DNA of 64,000 bases from DASUAS01 sp963809795 (GTDB taxonomy: Bacteria > Actinomycetota > Acidimicrobiia > IMCC26256 > DASPTH01), in contig CAWELN010000014.1 of the NCBI GenBank assembly GCA_963809795.1, positions 62,001 through 126,000 of the forward strand, written 5' to 3'. The position numbers were made by a program, and so were the translations under genes. This document shows, in pieces, positions 16,955-25,982 of the stretch. Every line of letters begins with the position of its first letter. Position 1 is the first letter of the stretch. Below the pieces are notes generated by a model, which saw only the letters and a program-made list of their open reading frames with translations, did no database searches and had not been told where the DNA came from.

Positions 16955-19321
16955 TCAGAGGCCCTTGGGGCGGGTGCCGATGACCTGGGCGGCCTCGAGC
17001 GCGGCGTAGGTCGCCTCGTCGACGCCGAGCTCCCCGACCAGGATCTCGTGGTTGTGCTGGCCGAGTGTCGGCGCGGGCGTCCGCAGCCAGTGGTCCACCG
17101 ACGCGAAGCGGAACGGCAGCGTGGGGGTGGCGAGACGGCCGACGACGGGGTGGTCGATGGCCTCGTAGAACCCGCGCGCCCGCAGCTGCGGGTGGTCGTA
17201 CATCGACCGCGGGTCGCGGCCGACCGCGGCGGGCACGCCGTGCGCCACCAGCAGCTCGGCCGCCTCGGCGACGTCGCGCGTCGCGCTCCACTCGGCCAGC
17301 CGCTCGTCGAGCTCGTCGTGCCGGGCACGCCGCCCGGCTTCACCGGCGAAGTCGGCGTCGCTCGCCCACATCGGAGTGCCGAGGGCGGCGACGAGGCTCC
17401 GCCACTGGTCGTCGGTCGCGACCGACACCGCCAGCCACGTCTCCGGCTCGCGGCCGCGGTAGAGACCCTGCGGCGCGACGTGGGGGCTGCGGTTGCCGTC
17501 GCGCTCGAGGAGGTTGCCGTAGGCGGTCGCCTCCAGCACCAGCTCGGCGGCCGCGTTCAGCGCGCCCTCGACCATCGTGACCTCGAGGAGGCAGCCGCGA
17601 CCGGTGGCCTCCCGCTCGGCCAGGCCGACGATGAGCGCGAACGCCGCGTGCATGCCGGCGTTCGGGTCGCTCGGCCCGCGCTGGATACGGGGCTGGTCGT
17701 CGCGGTGCCCGGTGATCCAGGCCAAGCCGGTCACCTGCTCCATCGTCTGCGCGAACCCGACGTTGTCCCGCCATGGTCCCGACAGCCCGAAGGCGGGCAT
17801 GCGCACGAGCAGGCACCGCGGGTTGAGCGCCTCGATCTGCTCCCACTCGAGGCCGAAGTTGCCGAGCACCCGCGGTGAGAAGTTCTCCAGCACCGCGTCG
17901 CTCTCGGCGATGAGGCGCCGCAGCAGCCCGAGCCCGGCCTCGGTGCCGAGGTCGAGGGTGAGGTTGCGCTTGTTGACGTTGGAGCACAGGTAGTGCGAGC
18001 TGCGCTCCCACCACGGCCCCTCCATCCCCGTGCTCGCGCCCGTCGCCCGCATGCCGTCCATGCGGCTCACCGACTCGACGTGGATGACGTCGGCACCGAG
18101 GTCGGCCAACGCGCCGGCGGCGATCGGGCCCGCCCACCACGCGGTGAGGTCGAGGACCCGCACGCCCGCGAGCGGGAGATCGGGATCGTCGCCGCCGATC
18201 GGGGGGCGCGCCGGCGTGTGCGACTCGACCAGGCCGGTGTGCTCCCCCAGTCGCGGCGCCGGCCGCGGCCGCGGCGGGTCCTCGTCGTTCATGCGCCACG
18301 GACGGCGCGGCATCGTGAAGGTGCCCGAGGCGTCGTCGACGAAGATCTTGCGGGCGACGAAGTGGTCGCACTCGAGGATGTTGGCCGGGCCGTGCACCGG
18401 CGCCACCGGGATGCGGAGCTCGCTGGCCATCCGCACGATGTCGGCGGTCGTGTGCTGCGTCGTCCACGCGTGCACGATCTCGTTCCACTCGTCCCACCGC
18501 GCCTGGCGGTCGACGTGGCTGCTGAACTCGTCGGTCTCGATGAGGTCGGGACGGCCGATGAGCAAGAGGAAGCTGTGGAACTGCTCGCGGCTGTTGGTGC
18601 AGACGCCGACGTACCCATCGAGGGTCGGTTCGACCGACGGCGTCTCGATGGTGCGCGTGGCACCCTGGATCGGGGGGCTGCCGAGCAACGCGCGGATGTA
18701 CTCGGCGTAGCTGTTGGCGGCGATCGTCATCACCTCGGCCACCGAGAAGTCGATGTGGTCGCCGTGACCCGAGCGGGCGGCACGCCGCGCCGCCGCCGCG
18801 ACCGCCATCGCCGAGAACGTGCCCGCCAGCCACTCGCTGGTACGACCACCGGCCTGGAACGGGATGCTGCGCACCGAGCCCCGCCCCACCAGCCCGCCCG
18901 ATTCCGCCTGCACGATGAACTCGGTCGTCGGGCGCTCGGCGTACGGGCCGGCGCGGCCGTACGGGGTGATCGAGCACACGATCAGGCCCGGGTGCGCGTC
19001 GCGCCAGCCCTGCGGGTCGAACTGCGACGGCGGGAAGCTCTCGATCACCACGTCGGCGCCGGCGACGAGGTCCTCGACCTCCGGGTCGCCGGGACGACCG
19101 ACGACCGATCGCATCCCGTGGTGCAGGAACTGGAACAGCGCGCCGCCGTCCTCGGGATCGACCTTGGCGCCTCCCGCCGACCAGGCGCGCCACGGGTCAC
19201 CGCCGGGTGGTTCCACCTTCACCGCGTCGGCGCCCGCGTCGGCGAGCAGGCGCGAGCAGTAGCCGCCGGGGATCCCGAAGCTGAGATCGACGACGCGGAG
19301 CGCCGCCAGTCCCTGCTGCAC
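16955..19321 (-). CDS. Double-length family III CoA-transferase
   Basis: 788 aa with two CaiB/BaiF domains. The first (about 1-370) opens with LRVVDLSFGIPGGYCSRLLA and includes TPYGRAGPYAERP. The second (about 385-780) opens with GVRVLDLTAWWAGPIAAGALA and includes ENFSPRVLGNFGLEW. The arginine-rich SRMDGMRATG segment lies between. Start is GTG 19321. The DUF35 gene's stop lies only 3 nt upstream, so it belongs to the thiolase-like (21005) - DUF35 - CoA-transferase operon. The association suggests that the acid released by the aldolase/thiolase step is re-esterified by CoA transfer. That link is inference. Confidence 0.82.
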   Translation of the reverse strand: MQQGLAALRVVDLSFGIPGGYCSRLLADAGADAVKVEPPGGDPWRAWSAGGAKVDPEDGGALFQFLHHGMRSVVGRPGDPEVEDLVAGADVVIESFPPSQFDPQGWRDAHPGLIVCSITPYGRAGPYAERPTTEFIVQAESGGLVGRGSVRSIPFQAGGRTSEWLAGTFSAMAVAAAARRAARSGHGDHIDFSVAEVMTIAANSYAEYIRALLGSPPIQGATRTIETPSVEPTLDGYVGVCTNSREQFHSFLLLIGRPDLIETDEFSSHVDRQARWDEWNEIVHAWTTQHTTADIVRMASELRIPVAPVHGPANILECDHFVARKIFVDDASGTFTMPRRPWRMNDEDPPRPRPAPRLGEHTGLVESHTPARPPIGGDDPDLPLAGVRVLDLTAWWAGPIAAGALADLGADVIHVESVSRMDGMRATGASTGMEGPWWERSSHYLCSNVNKRNLTLDLGTEAGLGLLRRLIAESDAVLENFSPRVLGNFGLEWEQIEALNPRCLLVRMPAFGLSGPWRDNVGFAQTMEQVTGLAWITGHRDDQPRIQRGPSDPNAGMHAAFALIVGLAEREATGRGCLLEVTMVEGALNAAAELVLEATAYGNLLERDGNRSPHVAPQGLYRGREPETWLAVSVATDDQWRSLVAALGTPMWASDADFAGEAGRRARHDELDERLAEWSATRDVAEAAELLVAHGVPAAVGRDPRSMYDHPQLRARGFYEAIDHPVVGRLATPTLPFRFASVDHWLRTPAPTLGQHNHEILVGELGVDEATYAALEAAQVIGTRPKGL

Positions 19322-19324
19322 GGT

Positions 19325-19750
19325 TCAGCCCGTCGCGACGGGACGGAAGTACGGCAGCGTGAACCCGCCCTGCATCTCGCGGAAGTCGACCTCCACCCGG
19401 AGCCCGATCTCGACCGCGTCCGCCGGGCAGCCGATGAGGTTGGAGAGGATCTGCCAGCCCTCGTCCACGTCGACGATGATCGCGACGTACGGCACCTCGA
19501 ACGAGGGGATCTGCGGACGCCACACCGTGGTCCAGCTGTAGATCTCGCCGGTGCCCGCGCTCCGCTCCCAGGTGAGGTCCTCGGACGTGCAGTGGGAGCA
19601 GAGGTACGCGGGGGTGTGCGTGGCGTGGCCGCACCGGCCGCACCGCTGGAACAGCAGCTCGTGCCGCGCGCACCCGTCCCAGTAGGGCTGGGTGAGCGGA
19701 CCGGGATGCGGGACGGGGACGACGCCGGACTGTGGTTCGAGGACGGTCAT
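19325..19750 (-). CDS. DUF35 / OB-fold zinc-ribbon partner protein
   Basis: A 141-aa protein with an N-terminal rubredoxin-like zinc ribbon (C37, C40, C51, C54) and a C-terminal OB-fold (about 60-135). Such proteins pair with thiolase-like enzymes. In steroid side-chain degradation a DUF35 domain is required by the Ltp aldolase. Its partner is the thiolase-like gene encoded 85 nt upstream. ATG 19750 has GGGGGAGC upstream. Analogous pairs occur at 24415-25979 and 53434-54962. The role is as a scaffold or lid for acyl-CoA binding, not as an independent enzyme. Confidence 0.83.
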   Translation of the reverse strand: MTVLEPQSGVVPVPHPGPLTQPYWDGCARHELLFQRCGRCGHATHTPAYLCSHCTSEDLTWERSAGTGEIYSWTTVWRPQIPSFEVPYVAIIVDVDEGWQILSNLIGCPADAVEIGLRVEVDFREMQGGFTLPYFRPVATG

Positions 19751-19805
19751 GCTCCCCCGCTCTCGGCGCTCCGCGCCGGGCCGCTCGAGCCCCGCTTCGC
19801 TGCTC

Positions 19806-19820
19806 GCCGGGATACCCGGC
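19806..19820. other. Short hairpin in intergenic spacer
   Basis: GCCGGG-ATA-CCCGGC is a perfect 6-bp stem within the 85-nt gap between the thiolase-like and DUF35 genes. The spacer also holds GAGCGAAGCG-type low-complexity sequence on the minus strand, similar to that at about 59414-59432. It could modulate the ratio of the two products. There is no T-run. Confidence 0.25.
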
Positions 19821-19835
19821 TCGCGATCGCTTCGC

Positions 19836-21005
19836 TCATGGCCGATCGGCTCCCAGCAACATCACATCGGTGAACAACGCCCCCGACCCCCCGTTGGAAC
19901 ACATCGCGACCTCGGCGCCCGCGACCTGGTTGGTGGCACACGTGCCGCGCAGCTGCTCGACGCCGCGGATGACGCGCTGCAGCATCTGCGCCGACGCGCC
20001 CGCGTGGCTGTACGACATCACCCCGCCGTCGGTGGTGACGGGGAACTGCCCACCGGGCTCGATGGCGCCACTCGTCACGAAGTCGCCGCCCTCGCCCTCG
20101 GCGCAGAACCCGAACGCCTCGTACTGGCGGATGATCTCGAACGAGAACGGGTCGTAGAACTCGCACACGTCGACGTCGGTGGGCCCGAGACCGGCGGCGC
20201 GGAACGCGTCTTCGGCGGCGCGCCGCCCGACGGTGCCGTTCACGAGGTCGGGGCGCCGGTTGCCCCCGAGCTCCCACGTCGGCGGGTTGCGGTACGCGGT
20301 CCCCCCGCTGTCGCCGTTCCCCCCGAGCACGTACACCGGGGTGGTCGGGAGATCAGCGGCGAGGTCGGCGCGCGTCAGCACGAGACCGCAGCCACCCTCC
20401 GACGCGGTCGCGCAGTCGAGGAGATGGAACGGATCCGCGATCATGCGGCTGTCGAGCACGTCCTGGGGCGTGAACGGCCCGCGCCCGTAGTACACCGCGT
20501 CCGGGTTGACGTCGCCGTTGTTGCGGATCACCGCGGCCACGGTCGCGAGCGCGTCGGGCTTGGTGCCGTAGCGGTGCATGTGGCGGCGCGCGACCAGCGC
20601 GAACTCGGCCGCGGTGAACATTCCGAACGGGGCCACGAACTCGCTGCTCGGTCGGGTCCAGGGCGCGGTGGCGGCGCGGTCGACGTACACCCCGGCGGTT
20701 CCGGCCATGACGAGGACCTTGGTCGCCATCCCCGCCGCGATCGCGGTGGCCGCCTGCAGGATCGCGGGGATGCCCGACCACGACGACGTGACCCACACCG
20801 GCGCCAGGCGCGCCTGGTACACGAAGTCGTTGGCGAACTGGCCGACGACGCCGTCGACGTCGCGCACGCCGAGACCGGCATCGGCGAGGGCGCCGAGCGC
20901 AGCCTTGAACGAGATCGAGAGCGAGTCCTCGCCCTCGAGCACGCGCGCCTGCTCGGTGTTGAAGATCCCCGAGATGGCGACGTCGTGGTACGGATGGGCG
21001 GACAT
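19836..21005 (-). CDS. Thiolase-like protein / Ltp-type aldolase
   Basis: A 389-aa thiolase-fold protein of the SCP2/lipid-transfer group. It contains VLVMAGTAGV (about residue 98), DVCEFYDPFSFEI (about 285), a DGGVMSYSHAG segment corresponding to the GHPxG loop (about 325), and AMCSNGGSGA near the end. No cysteine is visible where condensing thiolases have their N-terminal nucleophile. That fits retro-aldol enzymes of the Ltp type working with a DUF35 partner, here the next gene. Of two adjacent ATGs (21008, 21005) I chose 21005, since a TAGGTT box lies 7 nt before it. It is divergent from the luciferase-like gene at 21101. Confidence 0.8.
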   Translation of the reverse strand: MSAHPYHDVAISGIFNTEQARVLEGEDSLSISFKAALGALADAGLGVRDVDGVVGQFANDFVYQARLAPVWVTSSWSGIPAILQAATAIAAGMATKVLVMAGTAGVYVDRAATAPWTRPSSEFVAPFGMFTAAEFALVARRHMHRYGTKPDALATVAAVIRNNGDVNPDAVYYGRGPFTPQDVLDSRMIADPFHLLDCATASEGGCGLVLTRADLAADLPTTPVYVLGGNGDSGGTAYRNPPTWELGGNRRPDLVNGTVGRRAAEDAFRAAGLGPTDVDVCEFYDPFSFEIIRQYEAFGFCAEGEGGDFVTSGAIEPGGQFPVTTDGGVMSYSHAGASAQMLQRVIRGVEQLRGTCATNQVAGAEVAMCSNGGSGALFTDVMLLGADRP

Positions 21006-21012
21006 CATGGCG

Positions 21013-21018
21013 AACCTA
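21013..21018 (-). promoter_or_regulatory. -10 box, probable leaderless promoter
   Basis: On the minus strand TAGGTT lies 7 nt before ATG 21005 (4 nt before ATG 21008). It would serve the thiolase-like / DUF35 / CoA-transferase operon. It is 70 bp from the opposing TACGTT box. Confidence 0.4.
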
Positions 21019-21088
21019 CCGTGCGCCGGCCGAGGCGGCGCAATTGCACCGGGCGCCGCGGCACGTGCGGGCGAACGGTGGGCAGGGG

Positions 21089-21094
21089 TACGTT
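21089..21094 (+). promoter_or_regulatory. -10 box, probable leaderless promoter
   Basis: TACGTT lies 6 nt before ATG 21101 and no ribosome site separates them. It would serve the luciferase-like oxidoreductase. Confidence 0.4.
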
Positions 21095-21100
21095 CCCGGC

Positions 21101-22285
21101 ATGAAGTTCTCGATGATCTTCGAAGCCCAGGTCGAGTACGGCACTCCCGACGTGGAGCGCCAGGCGATCCGCAACTGCGTGGAACAGGCGGTGTTCGCCG
21201 AGGAGGTGGGCTTCGACGGCATCTGGGCGGTCGAGCACCACTCTCTCATCGAGTACTCGCACATGAGCGCGCCGGAGATCTTCCTCACCGCGGTCGCGGC
21301 GAAGACCTCCCGCATCCGCGTCGGTCACGCCGCGGTGTGCATGCCGTTCGGGTACAACCACCCGGCGCGGGTGGCCGAGCGCGCCGCGATGCTCGACATC
21401 ATCTCCGACGGCCGCCTCAACCTCGGCGCCGCGCGCGGCGGCACCGTGCAGGAGATGTCGTTGTGCGGCGTCGACCCCGAGCTCACCACGCCGCAGGTAC
21501 AGGAGGCCCTGCGGTTCATCGGCCACTGCTGGCGCGAGGACACGATCCAGTGGGACTCCGACCTGCTGACGATCCAGCACCCACCCGGGCGCCCACCCCA
21601 CACGGTGGTGCCGCGGCCGGTGCAGCTCCCCCACCCGCCGCTGTTCCTCGCGTGCACCAACCCGGAGACGGTACGGCGGGCGGCGAGCTACGGGGTCGGC
21701 CCGATGGTGCTCGGCTTCGGCGGCCCCGAGATGATCGGCGACATGCGCCGCATGTTCGACGAAGAACGAGCCCGGCGCGACCCCGAGGCGATGGTGTCAC
21801 CCGGGATGGTCAACGACGAGTTCGTCGCGCTGTGCCCGACGTTCCTCATGGACGACCGCGACGAGGCGTTCCGCAAGGGATGCCGCGCGCTCCGCTTCTT
21901 CGCCGAGGCGATCACGCACTGGGCGGCGCCCAACGGCGTGGCCCCCGCGCGCGACACCGAGCACGTCGACAACGCGGCGTTCATGGCCGAGCACCTGCAG
22001 ATGGCCAAGGACGCCATCGCCCGCGGTGAGGCCCCGCCCACCGCGGCGTCGTCGATGTACAACACCGACCACGCGTTGGGCGACGCCGACACCGCGATCG
22101 CCTACGTCGAGCGGCTCCGCGACGCGGGCGTCGACAACGTCATGTGCCTGATCCAGATGGGCACGCTCGGGCAGGACGAGATGATGGAGTCGATCCGCAT
22201 CTTCGGCGAGCAGGTGATCCCGCACTTCCGCGCCCTCGACGCCATCGACGGCGCCGCGAGCGAGCTCACCCGTCAGCCCGGCTGA
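21101..22285 (+). CDS. Luciferase-like (LLM) flavin-dependent monooxygenase
   Basis: 394 aa of the bacterial-luciferase superfamily. Motifs: FAEEVGFDGIWAVEHH (about residues 32-48), RIRVGHAAVCMPF (about 85), and DIISDGRLNLGAARGG (about 110). The EHH segment and the GAARG phosphate-binding loop fit FMN-using luciferase-like monooxygenases better than the F420 group. ATG 21101 follows a -10 box directly. Its 3' end overlaps the convergent ligase gene by 20 bp. It probably inserts oxygen into a ketone or aldehyde intermediate. The substrate is unknown. Confidence 0.8.
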   Translation: MKFSMIFEAQVEYGTPDVERQAIRNCVEQAVFAEEVGFDGIWAVEHHSLIEYSHMSAPEIFLTAVAAKTSRIRVGHAAVCMPFGYNHPARVAERAAMLDIISDGRLNLGAARGGTVQEMSLCGVDPELTTPQVQEALRFIGHCWREDTIQWDSDLLTIQHPPGRPPHTVVPRPVQLPHPPLFLACTNPETVRRAASYGVGPMVLGFGGPEMIGDMRRMFDEERARRDPEAMVSPGMVNDEFVALCPTFLMDDRDEAFRKGCRALRFFAEAITHWAAPNGVAPARDTEHVDNAAFMAEHLQMAKDAIARGEAPPTAASSMYNTDHALGDADTAIAYVERLRDAGVDNVMCLIQMGTLGQDEMMESIRIFGEQVIPHFRALDAIDGAASELTRQPG

Positions 22286-23783
22286 GCCTGCCCAGCGCGC
22301 CCTTGTCGATCTTGAGCATCGAGGTCATCGGCAGCTCCGCCACGACCTCCAGCCGATCGGGCGCCTTGTAGTCGGCGAGGCGATCGCGCACGAAGGCACG
22401 CAGCTCCTCCAGCGTCGGCGGGTCGGCCGGGTCGGCGGGCTCGACGAAGGCGACGCCGATCTCGCCGATCGTGGGGGCCGGCGTCCCGACGATCGCGACC
22501 CGCCCGACCTTCGGGTGGTCGGCCAGCACGCGCTCCACCTCGAGCGGATGCACGTTGAACCCGCCGCGGATGTACATCTCGCTGGTGCGGCCGCGCAGCA
22601 CCAGGTTGCCGTCGTCGCGCAGCAGGCCGAGGTCGCTGGTGGTGATCCACCCGTCGGGTGAGAGGGCCTCCGCGGTGCGCTCGGGATCGTTCCAGTAGGC
22701 GCGCATGCTGCAGGGCGACCGCAGGGTGACCACGCCGACCTCGCCGCGGGGGACCTCCTCGCCGTCGGCGCCGACCAGCTTGAGCTCGATGCCCTCCTGC
22801 GGGCGGCCGACGGTGTGCAGGAGCACCTCCGGTGGGTCGTCGGGCCGGGTACCGGTGATCGACGACGATTCGGTGCACGCGTAGCGGACCACGATCGGGC
22901 AGCCGAGCCGGGTGCGCATCTTCTCGGCCAGCTCCGGCGTCACCGGCGCCGACCCGGTGGAGCACAGGCGCAACGCGGAGAGGTCGGCGTCGGCCAGCTG
23001 CGGCAGATCCACCAGCTTCGCCCACTGCGTGGGCACTCCCCAGCCCATGGTGGCGTGCTCGGCGACCATCTGCTCGAGCATCGACTCCGCGGTCCACGGT
23101 GTCGCGGTCAGCACGCAGCCGATCACGAACTCGACCTGGTCCCAGAGCTTGTTCATGTACCCCGCGTGCGCGAAGGGCACCGGCATGAGACGGACGTCGT
23201 GGTACGCGCTGAGGATGTCGCTGAGCCGGGCCGACGCCTCGAGCGCGCGGTGGTCGAACCACGCGCCTTTGGGCAGCCCGGTGGTGCCGCTCGTCCACAC
23301 GATGCACACGGGATCCTCGGGCCGTCGCACCGGCCGGCCGAGGAACGGAGTGCCGGCCTGCCACACCGCCGCGACCTCGGCGCGCGGCATGAGCACCTTG
23401 GGCGTGGGTGCGTCGGCGGGAAGATCCGGGTCGGTGCGCTCGTGCAGCAGCGCGACCGGCTCGCACCGCTGCAGGATCGCGGCGACCTCGCGCGGGCCGA
23501 GCCGGGTGTTGATGCCGGTTGCGACCGCGCCGAGGCGCGTGCACGCGGCGTAGGCCACCGCGTAGTCGATGCACGACGCCATCGAGAACGCCACGACGTC
23601 ACCCGGCTCCACCCCGCGAGCGCGGAGCTCCGCGGCCAGCGAGTCGGCGCCGGCGAGCCACTGGCCGTAGGTCAGCCGCTGGTCACCGTCGACGTAGGCG
23701 AGGGCGTCGGGCTCGCGGGTGCCGATCTCCTCGAACAGGTCGCCGAGCGTGGTGCTCGACACCGGCGGTGGCGCGGCGCTCAT
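22266..23783 (-). CDS. Acyl-CoA ligase (ANL family)
   Basis: 505 aa. The adenylation motifs are complete: TSGTTGLPKGAW (about residue 168), YACTESSSITG (about 295), TSDLGLLRDDGN (about 385), RGRTSEMYIRGGFNV (about 400), and the C-terminal lysine in MTSMLKIDKGAL (about 495). ATG 23783 overlaps the stop of the SnoaL-like gene in ATGA. It activates a carboxylic acid to its CoA ester using ATP, probably a medium-chain or cyclic acid. It is convergent with, and overlaps, the luciferase-like gene. Confidence 0.85.
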   Translation of the reverse strand: MSAAPPPVSSTTLGDLFEEIGTREPDALAYVDGDQRLTYGQWLAGADSLAAELRARGVEPGDVVAFSMASCIDYAVAYAACTRLGAVATGINTRLGPREVAAILQRCEPVALLHERTDPDLPADAPTPKVLMPRAEVAAVWQAGTPFLGRPVRRPEDPVCIVWTSGTTGLPKGAWFDHRALEASARLSDILSAYHDVRLMPVPFAHAGYMNKLWDQVEFVIGCVLTATPWTAESMLEQMVAEHATMGWGVPTQWAKLVDLPQLADADLSALRLCSTGSAPVTPELAEKMRTRLGCPIVVRYACTESSSITGTRPDDPPEVLLHTVGRPQEGIELKLVGADGEEVPRGEVGVVTLRSPCSMRAYWNDPERTAEALSPDGWITTSDLGLLRDDGNLVLRGRTSEMYIRGGFNVHPLEVERVLADHPKVGRVAIVGTPAPTIGEIGVAFVEPADPADPPTLEELRAFVRDRLADYKAPDRLEVVAELPMTSMLKIDKGALGRLSRADG

Positions 23784-24256
23784 TCCGGATCGGCGGCGCC
23801 GAGGCGCGCCGCCCAGCCGTCGGGATCGACACCTTCGGTCGTGATGGTGCGGCGGGTGATGAGCCACTCGCCGTCGACCACGCCGAACTCGTCGAGGTAG
23901 CGGCCCCAGTGGTCGAGGCCGGTCGACGACACCACCTGGTAGTAGGAGCGCACGCGTGCCGCGGTCTCGGAGAGGAGGTCGATCTGGACGGTGCTGGTGA
24001 AGTGCCGGAGCGACGGCCGGCCGCCCTCGGGCACGTAGCGGCCCGCCGGGTTCGGGGCCGCGCCCGAGGGCACGCCGCCGAGGAACTCGAGCACCGCGTC
24101 GCGCCCGTGCAGCACCGTCGCCGGGGTGGGCTCGAACTCCACGTCGGGGGCCAGGACCTCGACCATCTCGGGGAAGCGGCCCGCGTCGCCGTTGGCGTTC
24201 CAGCGGGCGATCCGGTCGCGGATGCTCTCCCGTGCCACCAGCTCCCAGAACTCCAT
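23780..24256 (-). CDS. SnoaL-like / nuclear transport factor 2 fold protein
   Basis: A 158-aa small alpha+beta barrel protein. The N-terminal helix pair is followed by WNANGDAGRFPEMVEVLAPDVEF (about 19-42), HGRDAVLEFLGG, and paired strands ending in ITRRTITTEGVDP. The fold includes ketosteroid isomerases, hydratases and limonene-epoxide hydrolases. No specific catalytic set can be assigned. It is the first gene of a two-gene operon with the CoA ligase (ATGA overlap). It may isomerise or hydrolyse a cyclic intermediate before CoA activation. That role is inference. Confidence 0.7.
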   Translation of the reverse strand: MEFWELVARESIRDRIARWNANGDAGRFPEMVEVLAPDVEFEPTPATVLHGRDAVLEFLGGVPSGAAPNPAGRYVPEGGRPSLRHFTSTVQIDLLSETAARVRSYYQVVSSTGLDHWGRYLDEFGVVDGEWLITRRTITTEGVDPDGWAARLGAADPE

Positions 24257-24354
24257 GCGGGCCGCACACTACCGGTGGTGACCGGCGACTCGACACGGCC
24301 GGGGTCGGGCGGCATCCTGCTGCGGGCCCCGGGGACCCGGGTCCGCACCCGGGA

Positions 24355-24360
24355 TACAGT
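24355..24360 (+). promoter_or_regulatory. -10 box for the thiolase-like/DUF35/ligase/GMC operon
   Basis: TACAGT lies at the end of a G/C-rich segment in the 158-bp divergent gap. The leader to ATG 24415 is about 48 nt and carries a strong GGGAGGAG ribosome site. No clear -35 was identified. Confidence 0.35.
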
Positions 24361-24414
24361 CCCCGGAATTGGGCACACCGCTGGCTGAGAACGCCGTTCA
24401 CGACGGGAGGAGCG

Positions 24415-25581
24415 ATGGGCACCGGCTCGATGCGGGGGGCGGCGGCGATCGTCGGCGTCGCCGACGCCGCCTCGCCCACGGGAGAGCTCGAGACCCGCGG
24501 CCGCGTCCTGGAGGCGGCCATGATCCGCGAGGCCCTCGACGACGCCGGGCTCAGCCTCGCCGACGTCGACGGGGTGTGCTGCTCGGGGATGGCGACCGGC
24601 ATCGCCGAGTACCTCGGCATCCACCCCCGGTTCGTCGACGGCACGTTCGTGGGCGGGTCGAGCTTCGAGGTGCACGTCGAGCACGCGTCGGCCGCGATCG
24701 CCGCCGGACTGTGCGAGGTCGTGGTGGGTGTGTACGCGTCGACGCCCCGGCAGGACCGCCGACTGGGCCCGACCGCGCCGTCGCTCGGGCCGATGGGACC
24801 CGACGTCGGCGCCGAGTGGGAGGCCCCCTACGGCCCGCGGATGCCGATGACCTCGTACGCGCTGGCGGCGAGCCGGCACATGGCGCAGTACGGCACGACG
24901 TCGGAGCAGCTCGCCCGCATCGCGGTCGACGCCCGGCGCTGGGCGGCCCACAACCCGCGGGCCCGGCACCGTGACCCGATCACCGTCGACGACGTGCTCG
25001 CGTCGACGATGACCGTGTCACCGCTGCACCAGCTCGACTGCTGCCTCGTCACCGACGGCGCGGGCGCGTACGTGCTCACCTCCGCCGAGCGCGCTCGCGA
25101 CCGGCCCCAACCGCCCGTCTTCGTGCTCGGTGCCGCGACCGGCGTCGACCACTGGGTGATCACGGAGATGCCCGACCTCACGGTGACGCCCGGCGCGATC
25201 TCGGGCCCGGCGGCGTTCGGGCACGCGGGGATCGGGCCCGACGACGTCGACGTGCTCATGAGCTACGACTCGTTCACCATCACCGCCCTCCTCCACCTCG
25301 AGGACCTCGGCTTCTGCGCGAAGGGGGAAGGGGGCGCCTTCGTGGAGGACGGCAAGCTCGGCCCCGGTGGCGCGCTCCCGATGAACACCAACGGCGGCGG
25401 CCTCTCCTACACCCACCCGGGGCAGTACGGGATGTTCCTCCTCGTCGAGGCGACGCGGCAGTTGCGCGGCGGATGCGGCGACCGTCAGGTGGCGGGCGCC
25501 GAGGTCGCGGTGGCACACGGCTGCGGCGGTGTGCTGTCGGCCACCGGCACCGTCGTGCTCGGCACCGGGGCGACGCGGTGA
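24415..25581 (+). CDS. Thiolase-like protein / Ltp-type aldolase
   Basis: A 388-aa thiolase-fold protein. VVVGVYASTP lies near residue 103, DVDVLMSYDSFTITALL near 282, and MNTNGGGLSYTHPGQYG (about 323-339) supplies the histidine of the thiolase HPG loop. AHGCGGV provides a C-terminal cysteine. The N-terminal nucleophile position (FVGGSSFEVHVEHA) has serines instead of cysteine, as in non-condensing Ltp proteins. ATG 24415 follows GGGAGGAG. It is GTGA-coupled to its DUF35 partner, then a ligase and the GMC oxidoreductase. Probable role: retro-aldol or thiolytic cleavage of a branched acyl-CoA. Confidence 0.8.
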   Translation: MGTGSMRGAAAIVGVADAASPTGELETRGRVLEAAMIREALDDAGLSLADVDGVCCSGMATGIAEYLGIHPRFVDGTFVGGSSFEVHVEHASAAIAAGLCEVVVGVYASTPRQDRRLGPTAPSLGPMGPDVGAEWEAPYGPRMPMTSYALAASRHMAQYGTTSEQLARIAVDARRWAAHNPRARHRDPITVDDVLASTMTVSPLHQLDCCLVTDGAGAYVLTSAERARDRPQPPVFVLGAATGVDHWVITEMPDLTVTPGAISGPAAFGHAGIGPDDVDVLMSYDSFTITALLHLEDLGFCAKGEGGAFVEDGKLGPGGALPMNTNGGGLSYTHPGQYGMFLLVEATRQLRGGCGDRQVAGAEVAVAHGCGGVLSATGTVVLGTGATR

Positions 25582-25979
25582 CCGCGCGTCGCGAGCCGCC
25601 GGCCTCCGACGAGGCGCGCCCGTTCTGGGACGCGACGCGCGAGCAGCGGTTCGTGCTGCCGTGGTGCACGACGTGCGACGCCGCCGTCTGGTACCCGCGC
25701 ACGGTGTGCCCGCGCTGCTTCGGCGACACCGTCGAATGGCGCGAGGACGCGGGAGGCGGCACCGTCTACGCCGCGAGCGTGCACACCAGGCCGGGACTGG
25801 GGCGGGCCGAGGAAGACGGCCCGTACGTCGTGGTGCTCGTCGACCTCGACGCCGGCGCGCGCATGATGAGCAACGTGGTCGGCTGCCCGCCGGGCGACGT
25901 CGAGATCGGCATGCGCGTCGCGCTCGCGTGGGAACCATTGTCCGACGGGCGCCACCTCCCGGTGTTCCGGCCCGCCTGA
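25578..25979 (+). CDS. DUF35 / OB-fold zinc-ribbon partner protein
   Basis: 133 aa with zinc-ribbon cysteines C30, C33, C44 and C47, then an OB-fold ending in LPVFRPA. GTG 25578 overlaps the thiolase-like stop in GTGA, so the two are translationally coupled as expected for an obligate complex. Its ending closely resembles that of the DUF35 at 19325 (LPYFRPVA). The next ligase starts 3 nt after its stop. Confidence 0.85.
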   Translation: MTARREPPASDEARPFWDATREQRFVLPWCTTCDAAVWYPRTVCPRCFGDTVEWREDAGGGTVYAASVHTRPGLGRAEEDGPYVVVLVDLDAGARMMSNVVGCPPGDVEIGMRVALAWEPLSDGRHLPVFRPA

Positions 25980-25982
25980 GCC

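Noticed and set aside
19760..19835. Mobile repeat made of GAGCGAAGCG-like units
   Set aside because: Only loosely similar short runs recur (about 59414-59432). This is too little to call a repeat family.
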